20,117 nucleotides of DNA, from positions 1 through 20,117 of the IMG/VR virus record IMGVR_UViG_3300051212_000738; one strand, given 5' to 3'. This document shows, piece after piece, positions 12,346-19,515 of this stretch; within the stretch, counting starts at the first letter, position 1, and each line of letters starts with the position of its first letter. The stretch is from a virus. Below the pieces are notes generated by a model that ran no database searches, had not been told where the DNA came from, and saw only the letters and a list, made by a program, of their open reading frames with translations. Both the position numbers and the translations under genes were made by a program.

Positions 12346-13344
12346 ATGAATAGTCGAGAAATCATAAAGATAAAATCTACTATTCCTAGCAATGTTTTGA
12401 GACTAGAATTGTTTCTAAGTGATTTTTGCAATTATCAATGCTGGTATTGTTCAAAAGATTTTAATGGTAGGACCGTAAAATGGCCTACCCTTGAAATACT
12501 TCTTCCAAATTTTATACATCTCTTAAATTTTTATAAATCAAAAGGTAAATCTAAATTTATAATTCACATCGGCGGGGGAGAACCTTCTCAATGGCCCGAA
12601 TTAGTGAATTTTGTCTTAACGATCAAAAAATATCATAACTGCGTAGTTAGTTTAACTACAAACGGAAGCAGAACATTAAGATGGTGGAACGAGAATGTTA
12701 AAACTTTTGACCATATTGGACTAAGTGTTCATCACGAGAAAGCAAATGCTAATCATTTGAAAAAAGTGGGAGATATCGTTTATAAGAATAAAGTAGCGTT
12801 GTGGACTTCAGTTTTAATGGATCCAAATCACTGGGAAAAGTGTATTTCAATTATTGAAGAATTAAAAACTAGCAAATATAAATGGTCAATAACAGCAAAT
12901 CAAATTCATTGGAACGATTTAATTTATACCGATGATCAGAAAGAATTTTTAAAACACAGAATATGCAGGAAAAACAATATTTTTTATGAGTGGTTCATCA
13001 ATAAAAGAAAGCGCCCCAACTACCAGCAGCCAATAGTATATTTTAAAGATTATTCAAAAAAAGTTAAAAATCATTGGTTGTTGTTAAACAACTATAATAA
13101 TTTTAAGAATTGGGAATGTTATATTGGTATAGAAACTATATTCATCGATAAAAAAGGTGAGATTAAAGGTAGTTGTGGAAACACTCTATTTGATAAAGAT
13201 TTTTTTTACAATATATACGATAAAGATTTTGTATCAAAGTTTGACGTTGAACTAATACCAACTACATGCCAAATGAATCGATGCATTTGTCAACCAGAGG
13301 TAAACTGTACTAAAATTAATTTAAAATATAAGGAATTGTTATGA
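12346..13344 (+). CDS. Radical SAM enzyme with SPASM-like C-terminus
   Basis: 332 residues from ATG 12346, 7 bases after the queE stop; ATG 12322, overlapping queE, is an alternative, and neither has a good ribosome site. The SAM/4Fe-4S motif is canonical: Cys28-x3-Cys32-x2-Cys35 in DFCNYQCWYC, followed by IHIGGGEPSQWPEL. The C-terminal part has WECYIGIETIFIDKKGEIKG, then GSCGN and a cluster TTCQMNRCICQPEVNC: cysteines 258, 277, 308, 313, 315 and 321. This resembles a SPASM domain that binds auxiliary iron-sulphur clusters. Substrate unknown. Position directly after queE suggests tailoring of a deazapurine or other nucleotide, but SPASM enzymes more often modify peptides or sugars. It looks more AT-rich than queE, so it may be a later insertion. 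Confidence 0.82.
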   Translation: MNSREIIKIKSTIPSNVLRLELFLSDFCNYQCWYCSKDFNGRTVKWPTLEILLPNFIHLLNFYKSKGKSKFIIHIGGGEPSQWPELVNFVLTIKKYHNCVVSLTTNGSRTLRWWNENVKTFDHIGLSVHHEKANANHLKKVGDIVYKNKVALWTSVLMDPNHWEKCISIIEELKTSKYKWSITANQIHWNDLIYTDDQKEFLKHRICRKNNIFYEWFINKRKRPNYQQPIVYFKDYSKKVKNHWLLLNNYNNFKNWECYIGIETIFIDKKGEIKGSCGNTLFDKDFFYNIYDKDFVSKFDVELIPTTCQMNRCICQPEVNCTKINLKYKELL

Positions 13345-13805
13345 TCGATTTTATTAAAAAAATTGCAAAAAAAATTACCGGTATAGAAAAAATAGAAAAA
13401 TCTATCCAAGATCTTCACCAAAAAGAAAGAGAAGCTGTCGAAAAAATGGCTGAAAGTCAAAGAGAGGCAGAAAGAGCTCGTCAAGAAGCAGAAGAGGCTA
13501 AACTTACACCAAAAGAACGTGCAACAAAAAAAGGTGAGCCTTGGGTTGCTGTTTTAGAAACGCATGTTAACAAAGAAAATCTGCGAAATGGTTTTTTTGA
13601 ACTTGACTGGAATGAACATTTTGTTGTACAATTAAAGCAACAAGGATACGGATTTGAAGGCGATCCAGATGAAGAAATTGTAGATCGCTGGTTCCGAGCT
13701 TTGTGCAATGATATTGCAGGTGACGAAGGGATTAATATGGACCGACGAGGTGCCGGATATATTAATGTTCAACAAATTGCTGGTGGAAAATCTGAGGTTT
13801 CATGA
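13341..13805 (+). CDS. Conserved phage protein with coiled coil
   Basis: 154 residues, ATGA-coupled to the radical SAM gene. Residues about 18-60 form a charged coiled coil (DLHQKEREAVEKMAESQREA and following Glu/Arg/Ala heptads). The second half has a conserved block: GEPWVAVLETHVN, NGFFELDWNEHFVVQLKQ, GYGFEGDPDEEIVDRWFRAL, then GAGYINV. I recognise this as a widespread uncharacterised protein of marine T4-like phages. Role unknown. ATGA-coupled to RNase H, suggesting a replication-related job. Confidence 0.75.
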   Translation: MIDFIKKIAKKITGIEKIEKSIQDLHQKEREAVEKMAESQREAERARQEAEEAKLTPKERATKKGEPWVAVLETHVNKENLRNGFFELDWNEHFVVQLKQQGYGFEGDPDEEIVDRWFRALCNDIAGDEGINMDRRGAGYINVQQIAGGKSEVS

Positions 13806-14788
13806 CATATATTCTAGTCGATACGGCTAATACATTCTTCCGTGCAAGGCACGTAATTAACGGTGATACCGACATGAAGCTCGGTATGGCTTTTCATATT
13901 ACCTTAAATTCAATTAAAAAAGCATGGAAAGATTTTAATGGTTCCCATGTAGTTTTTTGTCTTGAAGGACGTAGCTGGCGCAAAGATCACTATGCGCCAT
14001 ATAAACGTAATAGAGCCGAAACCAGAGCTGCTCTTACTCCATCTCAACAAGAAGAAGATAAACTATTCTGGGAAGCGTTTGACGCTTTCAAAGATTTCAT
14101 TATTGAAAAGACTAATTGTACAGTTTTACATAATTCTGTGTTAGAAGCAGATGATCTTATTGCAGGATGGATACAGAGTCATCCAAATAATAATCACGTT
14201 ATCATTTCCACAGATACAGATTTTGTACAACTAATCGCTCCAAATGTTAAACAATACAACGGCGTCACAGAGACGACAATTACTCACGAAGGCTACTTTG
14301 ATGAAAAAGGTAAGCCCGTTATTGATAAAAAAACTAAAGAAGCAAAAATTGCTCCGGATCCCGAGTGGTTACTTTTCGAGAAGTGTATGCGAGGAGATAC
14401 CTCAGACAACATCTTCAGTGCTTATCCGGGAGTACGTATTAAAGGAACAAAGAATAAGGTTGGTCTTCAAGAAGCCTTTGCTGATCGAAACACTAAAGGA
14501 TTTAGTTGGAACAATTTAATGTTACAACGTTGGGTAGATCACAATGGAGAAGAACATCGCGTGTTAGATGATTATCAGAGGAACAGTCTTCTAATCGATT
14601 TAACTAAACAACCAGACAATATTAGGCACGTCATTAAAGAAACTATTGACAGTGCCATATCAGCAAATAAAGACGTGGGACAAGTCGGAATTAAATTATT
14701 AAAATTTTGCAATCTTTATGATCTAAAAAAGATTGCAGATCAGGCACAGATTTACGCCGAGCCATTAAATGCAAAATATACATTCTAA
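13802..14788 (+). CDS. rnh: RNase H / 5'-3' exonuclease (T4 Rnh-like, FEN family)
   Basis: 328 residues, near T4 RNase H (305). It removes RNA primers from lagging-strand fragments. FEN-family acidic residues in order: ILVDTAN (Asp7), VLEADDLIAGW (Glu115, Asp117, Asp118), ISTDTDFVQLI (Asp138, Asp140), and MRGDTSDNIFSAYPGVRIKG (Asp199, Asp202) leading into the helix-3-turn-helix region. The block SWRKDHYAPYKRNR is the helical arch side. The N-terminus needs no extension and the start is in an ATGA overlap. It fits with the polymerase and clamp at the window start as part of a replisome set. Confidence 0.9.
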   Translation: MTYILVDTANTFFRARHVINGDTDMKLGMAFHITLNSIKKAWKDFNGSHVVFCLEGRSWRKDHYAPYKRNRAETRAALTPSQQEEDKLFWEAFDAFKDFIIEKTNCTVLHNSVLEADDLIAGWIQSHPNNNHVIISTDTDFVQLIAPNVKQYNGVTETTITHEGYFDEKGKPVIDKKTKEAKIAPDPEWLLFEKCMRGDTSDNIFSAYPGVRIKGTKNKVGLQEAFADRNTKGFSWNNLMLQRWVDHNGEEHRVLDDYQRNSLLIDLTKQPDNIRHVIKETIDSAISANKDVGQVGIKLLKFCNLYDLKKIADQAQIYAEPLNAKYTF

Positions 14789-14801
14789 AAGCGAGGAAAT
14801 T

Positions 14802-15281
14802 ATGTCCGCAGAGCTACATGCAAAACCAATTATTGAAAATAAATTTTGGGTAATTGAGAAAGACGGTAGTCGTTATGCCACTCTTCGAAAAGACGAAGAA
14901 GATCGATTTGTAATGAGCAATTCCACCGGTGTTAAAATTTTTAAAAATAAAGAAAGCGTAACAAAACAGTTCGGTAAGGATTTTTTTGTTGCAAAAATTA
15001 TTAGAGAACCCGATAACTCAGAACCCAACGAAGTCCACGGTTATGCTACCAGTGTTACTCCACACAATCCATTGTACGATATAAAAAGAAAGCTTCCGTT
15101 GTTTACTAAAAGTGAAGATAGTAAAAGTTTATATTGTGCTGGGCACTATATAATTAAATTTGATAAAGGTTGGGTAAAAAGCTTTTGTCCTAAACTAATT
15201 ACACTACAACGATATGATTATCGTGGTCCTTTTAAAAATGAAATTGATTTAAAACAGGCTATTAATAATGTTACAAGATAA
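14802..15281 (+). CDS. Conserved phage protein of unknown function
   Basis: 159 residues from ATG 14802, chosen for GAGG at 14793-14796. Beta-rich: AKPIIENKFWVIEKDGSRYATLRKDE, VHGYATSVTPHNPLYDIKRKLPLFTK, SLYCAGHYIIKFDKGWVKSFCPKLITLQRYDYRGPF. These blocks match an uncharacterised protein that I recall next to replication genes in T4-like phages of marine bacteria. Two cysteines only; no catalytic pattern. The last bases overlap the next gene by 14. Confidence 0.72.
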   Translation: MSAELHAKPIIENKFWVIEKDGSRYATLRKDEEDRFVMSNSTGVKIFKNKESVTKQFGKDFFVAKIIREPDNSEPNEVHGYATSVTPHNPLYDIKRKLPLFTKSEDSKSLYCAGHYIIKFDKGWVKSFCPKLITLQRYDYRGPFKNEIDLKQAINNVTR

Positions 15282-15516
15282 ATTACCAGATAGACTAACA
15301 AGTGTTGAAAAAATGGTTCAACGCCTTAAAAGTGCAGAAATGAGTAATCAAAAAGAAATACGCATGTCTGTACAAGAAGCTAGAGAGATAATAACTGATT
15401 TGTCCATTTTAACATCCAAAATGGCAAATCACGTTCAAGAGATAAGCGAGAGACTTAAAAAACTTGAGTCTAGCCAGGGAGTTATTGAAGTTAAGATGGA
15501 CGGTGGAACATTCTAA
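15268..15516 (+). CDS. Small coiled-coil phage protein
   Basis: 82 residues, nearly all helix with heptad repeats (LTSVEKMVQRLKSAEM, MSVQEAREIITDLSILTSKMA, VQEISERLKKLESSQ). Ends with a short strand VIEVKMDGGTF. Probably a small coiled-coil oligomer; no function recognised. It overlaps the upstream gene by 14 bases and is followed by one of the few intergenic gaps (38 bases) with a late-type promoter. Confidence 0.68.
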   Translation: MLQDKLPDRLTSVEKMVQRLKSAEMSNQKEIRMSVQEAREIITDLSILTSKMANHVQEISERLKKLESSQGVIEVKMDGGTF

Positions 15517-15519
15517 AAA

Positions 15520-15527
15520 GATAAATA
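15520..15527 (+). promoter_or_regulatory. Possible T4-like late promoter
   Basis: GATAAATA, matching 7 of 8 positions of the T4 late -10 element TATAAATA and the NATAAATA form used by related cyanophages. It sits 28 bases before the ATG of the gene at 15555, in a 38-base gap, and no sigma70 -35 is seen upstream. Transcription would begin near 15533-15535, inside a hairpin. One short match, so uncertain. Confidence 0.4.
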
Positions 15528-15529
15528 TA

Positions 15530-15552
15530 TGCGTATATAATTTGGATACGCA
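15530..15552 (+). repeat. Perfect 7-bp inverted repeat (hairpin) before the gene at 15555
   Basis: TGCGTAT (15530-15536) and ATACGCA (15546-15552) can pair around a 9-base loop, ending two bases before the ATG at 15555. There is no other obvious ribosome site, so it could affect translation initiation. No T-run follows, so it is not an intrinsic terminator. It also contains a TATAAT (15536-15541). Confidence 0.5.
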
Positions 15553-15554
15553 AT

Positions 15555-15842
15555 ATGAGTAGACCTAAACCAAAAGTTCTTTTAGAATACGCTAGTAAGG
15601 ACAATTATAAATTAGAACAGATTTTAGAAGCGGAGGCTATTTGGGCCGTATTCTATAAGGGCCACCCTTTTAACTTAAAAAGTGGAAGCATGGTCGCTAG
15701 CTATCCTGGTCCAAAATATAAAAAAGTTAGTTTTAGCAATCCAGGACATGCACACAATCTTGCAAAAAAACTAAACAAACTTTTTAAGACTCAGGATTTT
15801 TCAGTTTATAAGTTGACTACCGGTGAAGAAATTAAAAGTTGA
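15555..15842 (+). CDS. Conserved small phage protein
   Basis: 95 residues. Pattern: RPKPKVLLEYASKDNYKLEQILEAEAIWAVFYKGHPFNLK, SYPGPKYKKVSFSNPGHAHNLAKKLNKLFKT, then FSVYKLTTGEEI. The K-x-x-S-F-S-N-P-G-H-A block and PGPKYKK are familiar from a family shared by many T4-like marine phages; function unknown. Predicted fold is a mixed alpha/beta domain. The 5' end has a hairpin and possible late promoter. The 3' end overlaps the next gene by 20 bases. Confidence 0.74.
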   Translation: MSRPKPKVLLEYASKDNYKLEQILEAEAIWAVFYKGHPFNLKSGSMVASYPGPKYKKVSFSNPGHAHNLAKKLNKLFKTQDFSVYKLTTGEEIKS

Positions 15843-16242
15843 AATTGATTCAAAGGATCGATACACAAATATATTCTTAACAGCGGCAAACGTTGAAATA
15901 ACTGACACGAAATTTAAAGACTACAAAAACGCATGGTGGCTAAATCTAAGACAGAAAAAAGATAGCGGTTTGAGATTAACTGATCAGGGATTAGATTTTG
16001 TACAGAAGTATGCCGACATAAAAACCTATTTCATTGAATTCCCAACAGATCTAAAAGTAACTCCTCAAATTTTAGTTTGGCTAGACAACTTTATTAAATC
16101 ACCGTATCATATAGGAAAAAAAGGTATAACAGTATTGTCAGAAATGGATGCTTTTGAATTGTATCTTTTCTCCGGTGATGTTTGGAAACTTGGATCTAAT
16201 AAAGCAATGTCTAAACGATACGCTCAAGATTTAGACAAATAA
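15823..16242 (+). CDS. Conserved phage protein, GTG start
   Basis: 139 residues with GTG at 15823, inside the previous gene. Sequence: VEIDSKDRYTNIFLTAANVEITDTKF, DYKNAWWLNLRQK, DSGLRLTDQGLDFVQKYADIKTYFIEFP, LVWLDNFIKSPYHI, then ITVLSEMDAFELYLFSGDVWKLG. The segment GLRLTDQGLDFV is typical of an uncharacterised phage family I recall adjacent to the previous gene's family. Winged-helix-like order of helices and strands is possible but unproven. A later start inside the frame would remove its N-terminal strand. Confidence 0.72.
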   Translation: MKKLKVEIDSKDRYTNIFLTAANVEITDTKFKDYKNAWWLNLRQKKDSGLRLTDQGLDFVQKYADIKTYFIEFPTDLKVTPQILVWLDNFIKSPYHIGKKGITVLSEMDAFELYLFSGDVWKLGSNKAMSKRYAQDLDK

Positions 16243-16253
16243 AAATTCACTTG

Positions 16254-16261
16254 TTTAAATA
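16254..16261 (+). promoter_or_regulatory. Weak late-promoter-like element
   Basis: TTTAAATA, 7 of 8 match to TATAAATA, in the 24-base gap before ATG 16267. Transcription would start inside the coding sequence at about the second codon, which makes a working promoter doubtful unless a downstream start is used. Confidence 0.2.
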
Positions 16262-16266
16262 TTATC

Positions 16267-16539
16267 ATGAAACTTAACCCATTGAGTATTTGTAAAAAAA
16301 GAAAAGTCGGATTTCTTCCTGTACACTTTTCTAAAGTTCCAATTCACAACGATAGTCTTCTTTTTGATGACGATTTAACAAATTGGATTGAAAATAAACT
16401 TAATGGGAGATATGCGATTGTATCTCTGCCATATGTGGGAGAAAGTAATAAAATGACTACGAAAACATTCGTAGCATTTGAAGAACCAAAAGAACTAACT
16501 TATTTTATGTTAGCCTATCCAAATTTAAGGAGAAATTAA
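16267..16539 (+). CDS. Small hypothetical phage protein
   Basis: 90 residues. Lys-rich N-terminus (LSICKKRKVGFLPVHF), an acidic turn DSLLFDDDLTNWIENKL, then strands YAIVSLPYV and KTFVAFEEPKELTYFMLAYP. No family recognised. There is no good ribosome site before ATG 16267. The stop shares a base with the next ATG (TAATG), and a strong AAGGAG for the next gene lies in its last codons. Confidence 0.65.
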   Translation: MKLNPLSICKKRKVGFLPVHFSKVPIHNDSLLFDDDLTNWIENKLNGRYAIVSLPYVGESNKMTTKTFVAFEEPKELTYFMLAYPNLRRN

Positions 16540-16766
16540 TGAACGAAGAACAAGTAACACAGACTGCAACTGAAGCACCTGTTACACAGCCACAAGAATC
16601 AGCAAAAGAAGGTGTCGAATTAAATATCAGCGACCTCCAATCGTTGAAAGCAATTGTTGACATTGCAAGTCAGAGAGGAGCATTCAAAGCATCAGAAATG
16701 GCGGCTGTAGGAAATACCTATAACCGTTTAAGCAAGTTTCTTGATGAAGTCGCTAAAGGACAATAA
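16539..16766 (+). CDS. Small conserved phage protein
   Basis: 75 residues. The first 28 are Gln/Thr/Glu-rich and low-complexity, then a helical core ELNISDLQSLKAIVDIASQR and GAFKASEMAAVGNTYNRLSKFL. I recall this core as highly conserved in T4-like marine phages, function unknown. Ribosome site AAGGAG at 16527-16532. Two bases separate its stop from the next ATG. Confidence 0.74.
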   Translation: MNEEQVTQTATEAPVTQPQESAKEGVELNISDLQSLKAIVDIASQRGAFKASEMAAVGNTYNRLSKFLDEVAKGQ

Positions 16767-16768
16767 TC

Positions 16769-17434
16769 ATGGCTATTAAACACGTTGGAAAAATGAAAAA
16801 TAACGGAGCCAAGGTTCTCGTTGTTTTTCGAACATTGCCTGGAGATCCCTATTTTGCATTAGTTGTCGGTACCGCCAGTTTGGATGATACTTATCATAAT
16901 GCAATTATCAATGTAGTTGAAAGTCAACAGGCACAAGATGCAAACGAACTTGGAGAAATTCTAGGTATTAGACATTTTCCAGATGGAAAATTAATGTTAG
17001 AAGCTCTACACAGAGATGGAAAACTTGTTAAAGTTCCAACGTCTGATGTATTGATGACTCCCGACACTGTAAATAGTGTTCCGTTGTCAGAATTAAATGC
17101 GTTAATTGCCGAACAACGAGGTGTAGCAATTGACGAATTAGTTAACTTTATTGGTCATACCAATACAAACTCTTCTATTGAAGAAGTTGCTAAAGTTAAT
17201 GAAATTCCGAGTGAATCGCCAACTTTGCCAACAGGTGATGATACAGCTAAAACTACTTCTGCCAGTGTAAATCAAACTGAAAATTTAGCGTTAACTGACA
17301 AAGATCTTGCAAAGTCTTATCGTAGCCAAGCAGATGCGATGTACAAAGAAGCTGCAAAATTACGCAAACAAGCAGACGAATTAGATCCGCCCGCAAAGAA
17401 AACTGTAAAGGTTAAAGAAACTACTGATGCCTAA
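16769..17434 (+). CDS. Conserved phage protein with helical C-terminal tail
   Basis: 221 residues in two parts. Residues 1-120 form an alpha/beta domain: MAIKHVGKMKNNGAKVLVVF, ALVVGTASLDDTYHNAIINVVESQ, ELGEILGIRHFPDGKLMLEAL, DVLMTPDTVNSVPLSELNALI. Residues 125-180 are a low-complexity Thr/Ser linker, followed by a helix (LAKSYRSQADAMYKEAAKL) and a Lys-rich end. I associate the N-terminal pattern with an uncharacterised T4-like protein. Ribosome site AAAGGA at 16756-16761. It overlaps the next gene by 8 bases. Confidence 0.72.
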   Translation: MAIKHVGKMKNNGAKVLVVFRTLPGDPYFALVVGTASLDDTYHNAIINVVESQQAQDANELGEILGIRHFPDGKLMLEALHRDGKLVKVPTSDVLMTPDTVNSVPLSELNALIAEQRGVAIDELVNFIGHTNTNSSIEEVAKVNEIPSESPTLPTGDDTAKTTSASVNQTENLALTDKDLAKSYRSQADAMYKEAAKLRKQADELDPPAKKTVKVKETTDA

Positions 17435-17732
17435 AAAGTTTTTTCGACCTCCGCAGACAGTAGTTAAGCAATGGCCAGAAATTTTTGAAGATATGTATAT
17501 GAGTTCCGTACCCCTCTATTATACTAAATCTATACAGATTAAATTTGATAATGGAAGGATATGGCAACTCAATATACAAGAGTTGGTTCTTGAACACGGA
17601 AGTGATTCTTTATCCACAAAATTATTAGAAACATTTAAAGAATATCAAAATGATATTGCTGGTATTGAATTTGAAGTCGACGTTAAGAAACTAAAGAAAG
17701 ATATTAAAAAATCAATTAAAAAGATTCTTTAA
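17427..17732 (+). CDS. Conserved small phage protein, last plus-strand gene
   Basis: 101 residues. MPKKFFRPPQTVVKQWPEIF, then EDMYMSSVPLYYTKSIQIKF and GRIWQLNIQELV, ending in a Lys-rich helix (VDVKKLKKDIKKSIKKIL). The KKFFRPPQTVVKQWPEIFEDMY opening is a familiar block in marine T4-like phages, function unknown. It ends tail-to-tail with the minus-strand glycosyltransferase-like gene, the two coding regions overlapping by 17 bases. No terminator hairpin is visible at this convergent junction. Confidence 0.72.
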   Translation: MPKKFFRPPQTVVKQWPEIFEDMYMSSVPLYYTKSIQIKFDNGRIWQLNIQELVLEHGSDSLSTKLLETFKEYQNDIAGIEFEVDVKKLKKDIKKSIKKIL

Positions 17733-18921
17733 AGTATTCTTCTGTGGTACTAATAATTTTATCAAGATATTGTTTTCTAAAGTTTAATCTTTTATATGTA
17801 TAAAGATTGTGTTCAACTATATCTATCCATTTTTTAAAATACTTTTCTTTATCCTCATCATTGATCCAATTTAAAAAAGATTCGTGAAATTTAGCGAATC
17901 TTTTTTTATTGTCTTCTATATCATCATAACTTGTATCTATAAAATCAGTTCTAAATCCGTAACTTTGTAATTTTTTTAATATACCAAATTGTCCTAAAAT
18001 AATAAATGGATGTCCTATTGCTATAGGACGAAATGTCTTTTCTGTAATAAACAATCCTGGATCATCAAAGAACGTTTCAGTTGAAACGGTTAAAAGTGTA
18101 TTTTGAAATATATCTAAATTAGATATTCCTGCAAGATGCGATTCGGCAACTTTGTGTATTGGAATATCTATAGATAAAGGATAATTATTGTTTAAAACTT
18201 GTTTAAATGACTCTGGATCCTCGCTAATAAAAGTTGGATCCATTAAAAATAAATTTTCTTTAAATAGAGCTCCTCCGGAAATCATTCCTTTGTTTAACAA
18301 TTCATTTTTTGCTAAAAAGTATAAATGATCAGTTCTATGAGTTCGATGTGCTCTATTTAAACTATTAAAAAATTTACTATGATTTTTAATTGAATTATAA
18401 AAGATAGGCTCATATTGTTTTTTCCAATGTTCACCAAACCACTCAATTCCTTCAATAAATTCTAATAGCGGATTCAATAATTTATTACGACACCAAGTTT
18501 CATATTGTTGCTGTGCTCTTAGATTTCCCGAAATAATTAAAACACCTTTTCTTGGAAGATTTAACTGTTGAAACGATTTGTGCAAAAAATCAAAACAATC
18601 GCAAGTTGAATTAAAGCTATCTCCCTCAATAATTGATATTATAACTATCCTTAAAATTTTTTTTTGGGCAGCAGAAATTACATGAGATGGGATATTTTCT
18701 AAAATTTTAAATGAATTTGGAAAATTGTCAGCACACCAAAGATGGGAATGTTTAGAAACTTCTATTATATACACGCCAGGAGACGAATAATTAGTTGTTA
18801 CTATCGGGATTAATTTTTTATGACTTATACGAAATAATAATTCATCGTATTTTCTCACAGATCTTATCTGATCTATATTAGATAAATTTAACGAATCATT
18901 TTTATCAAAATAACAATTCAT
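17716..18921 (-). CDS. Glycosyltransferase-like protein (GT10/fucosyltransferase-like motif)
   Basis: 401 residues from ATG 18921, chosen because the minus strand reads GAGG five bases before it; the upstream ATG (18948) has no ribosome site. C-terminal VSTETFFDDPGLFITEKTFRPIAIGHPFIILGQFGIL resembles the donor-binding E-T/N...TEK-x-x-x-x-x-x-G-x-P-(V/F)-x-x-G block of GT10-type transferases. Residues 187-216 (SLNRAHRTHRTDHLYFLAKN and following) resemble the L-N-R-x-x-R-x-H-R block seen in marine phage glycosyltransferase-like proteins. Acceptor unknown: capsule/LPS mimicry, virion decoration or DNA-linked sugar are all possible. AT-rich, minus strand, last gene of a three-gene cassette. Overlaps the upstream methyltransferase gene by 17 bases. 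Confidence 0.65.
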   Translation of the reverse strand: MNCYFDKNDSLNLSNIDQIRSVRKYDELLFRISHKKLIPIVTTNYSSPGVYIIEVSKHSHLWCADNFPNSFKILENIPSHVISAAQKKILRIVIISIIEGDSFNSTCDCFDFLHKSFQQLNLPRKGVLIISGNLRAQQQYETWCRNKLLNPLLEFIEGIEWFGEHWKKQYEPIFYNSIKNHSKFFNSLNRAHRTHRTDHLYFLAKNELLNKGMISGGALFKENLFLMDPTFISEDPESFKQVLNNNYPLSIDIPIHKVAESHLAGISNLDIFQNTLLTVSTETFFDDPGLFITEKTFRPIAIGHPFIILGQFGILKKLQSYGFRTDFIDTSYDDIEDNKKRFAKFHESFLNWINDEDKEKYFKKWIDIVEHNLYTYKRLNFRKQYLDKIISTTEEYFKESF

Positions 18922-19510
18922 TATATCCTCGTACCAGGATAACCCCATTATTCTTTGAATAAACGATTCTATAATTTCTAGAAATTAAAAATGGAATTAC
19001 TGCTGAAGATTTTCCAATATATAATCCGCAATGTTCTTGAAACACTGTATCATCGCATATGATTACAGAGTTTTCGGCCATGTACGGATAACAATAAATC
19101 ATTTGATCTAGATGTTCCGAGGCACAATTTAAATTGGTCCAATGTAAATCAATAGCATGATATTGATCTTTGAGACCAGTTTTATCTGGGTCTTCTGGTC
19201 TATGATTCCAATCGTAATTATCAAGATAAAGTATTTTAATTTTTTTGTTCAAAGAAGGCAATTCTTCTCTTGCCCATTTTGATCCCATCGAAACAACAAA
19301 TGATGTATTTTTTAAATGAGATAATTTATTTTTGGCATTGTCTAATAAGTCAACACTATAAAACGGAACATTGAATTGTCCGGCATAAGAATCAAAGAAT
19401 TCAGTAGATCCTTCACCGCGTTCGCTGCCGATCTCTACTATTACATCATTCTGTTTATCGTATCCGGCATATAGAATATAAGGAATTGCGTTTTTATGAA
19501 AATTAGCCAT
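18905..19510 (-). CDS. Class I SAM-dependent methyltransferase
   Basis: 201 residues from ATG 19510 (MANFHKNA), 5 bases after the upstream oxygenase stop. An in-frame ATG at 19552 exists but lies in the upstream gene. Rossmann motifs: DVIVEIGSERGEGSTEFF (motif I, SAM-binding), PFYSVDLLDN (motif II acidic residue), KIKILYLDNYDWN and NSVIICDDTVF (motif IV region), then GKSSAVIPFLISRNYRIVY. It looks like a Methyltransf_24-type or sugar/small-molecule O-methyltransferase often found beside glycosyltransferases. Target not evident. No sign of the DPPY/NPPY motif of adenine-N6 or cytosine-N4 DNA methylases. Confidence 0.75.
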   Translation of the reverse strand: MANFHKNAIPYILYAGYDKQNDVIVEIGSERGEGSTEFFDSYAGQFNVPFYSVDLLDNAKNKLSHLKNTSFVVSMGSKWAREELPSLNKKIKILYLDNYDWNHRPEDPDKTGLKDQYHAIDLHWTNLNCASEHLDQMIYCYPYMAENSVIICDDTVFQEHCGLYIGKSSAVIPFLISRNYRIVYSKNNGVILVRGYNELLF

Positions 19511-19515
19511 ATTAA

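Noticed and set aside
15536-15541. TATAAT within the hairpin as a sigma70 promoter.
   Set aside because: No -35-like hexamer at 15-19 bases upstream; the late-type GATAAATA nearby explains the gap better.
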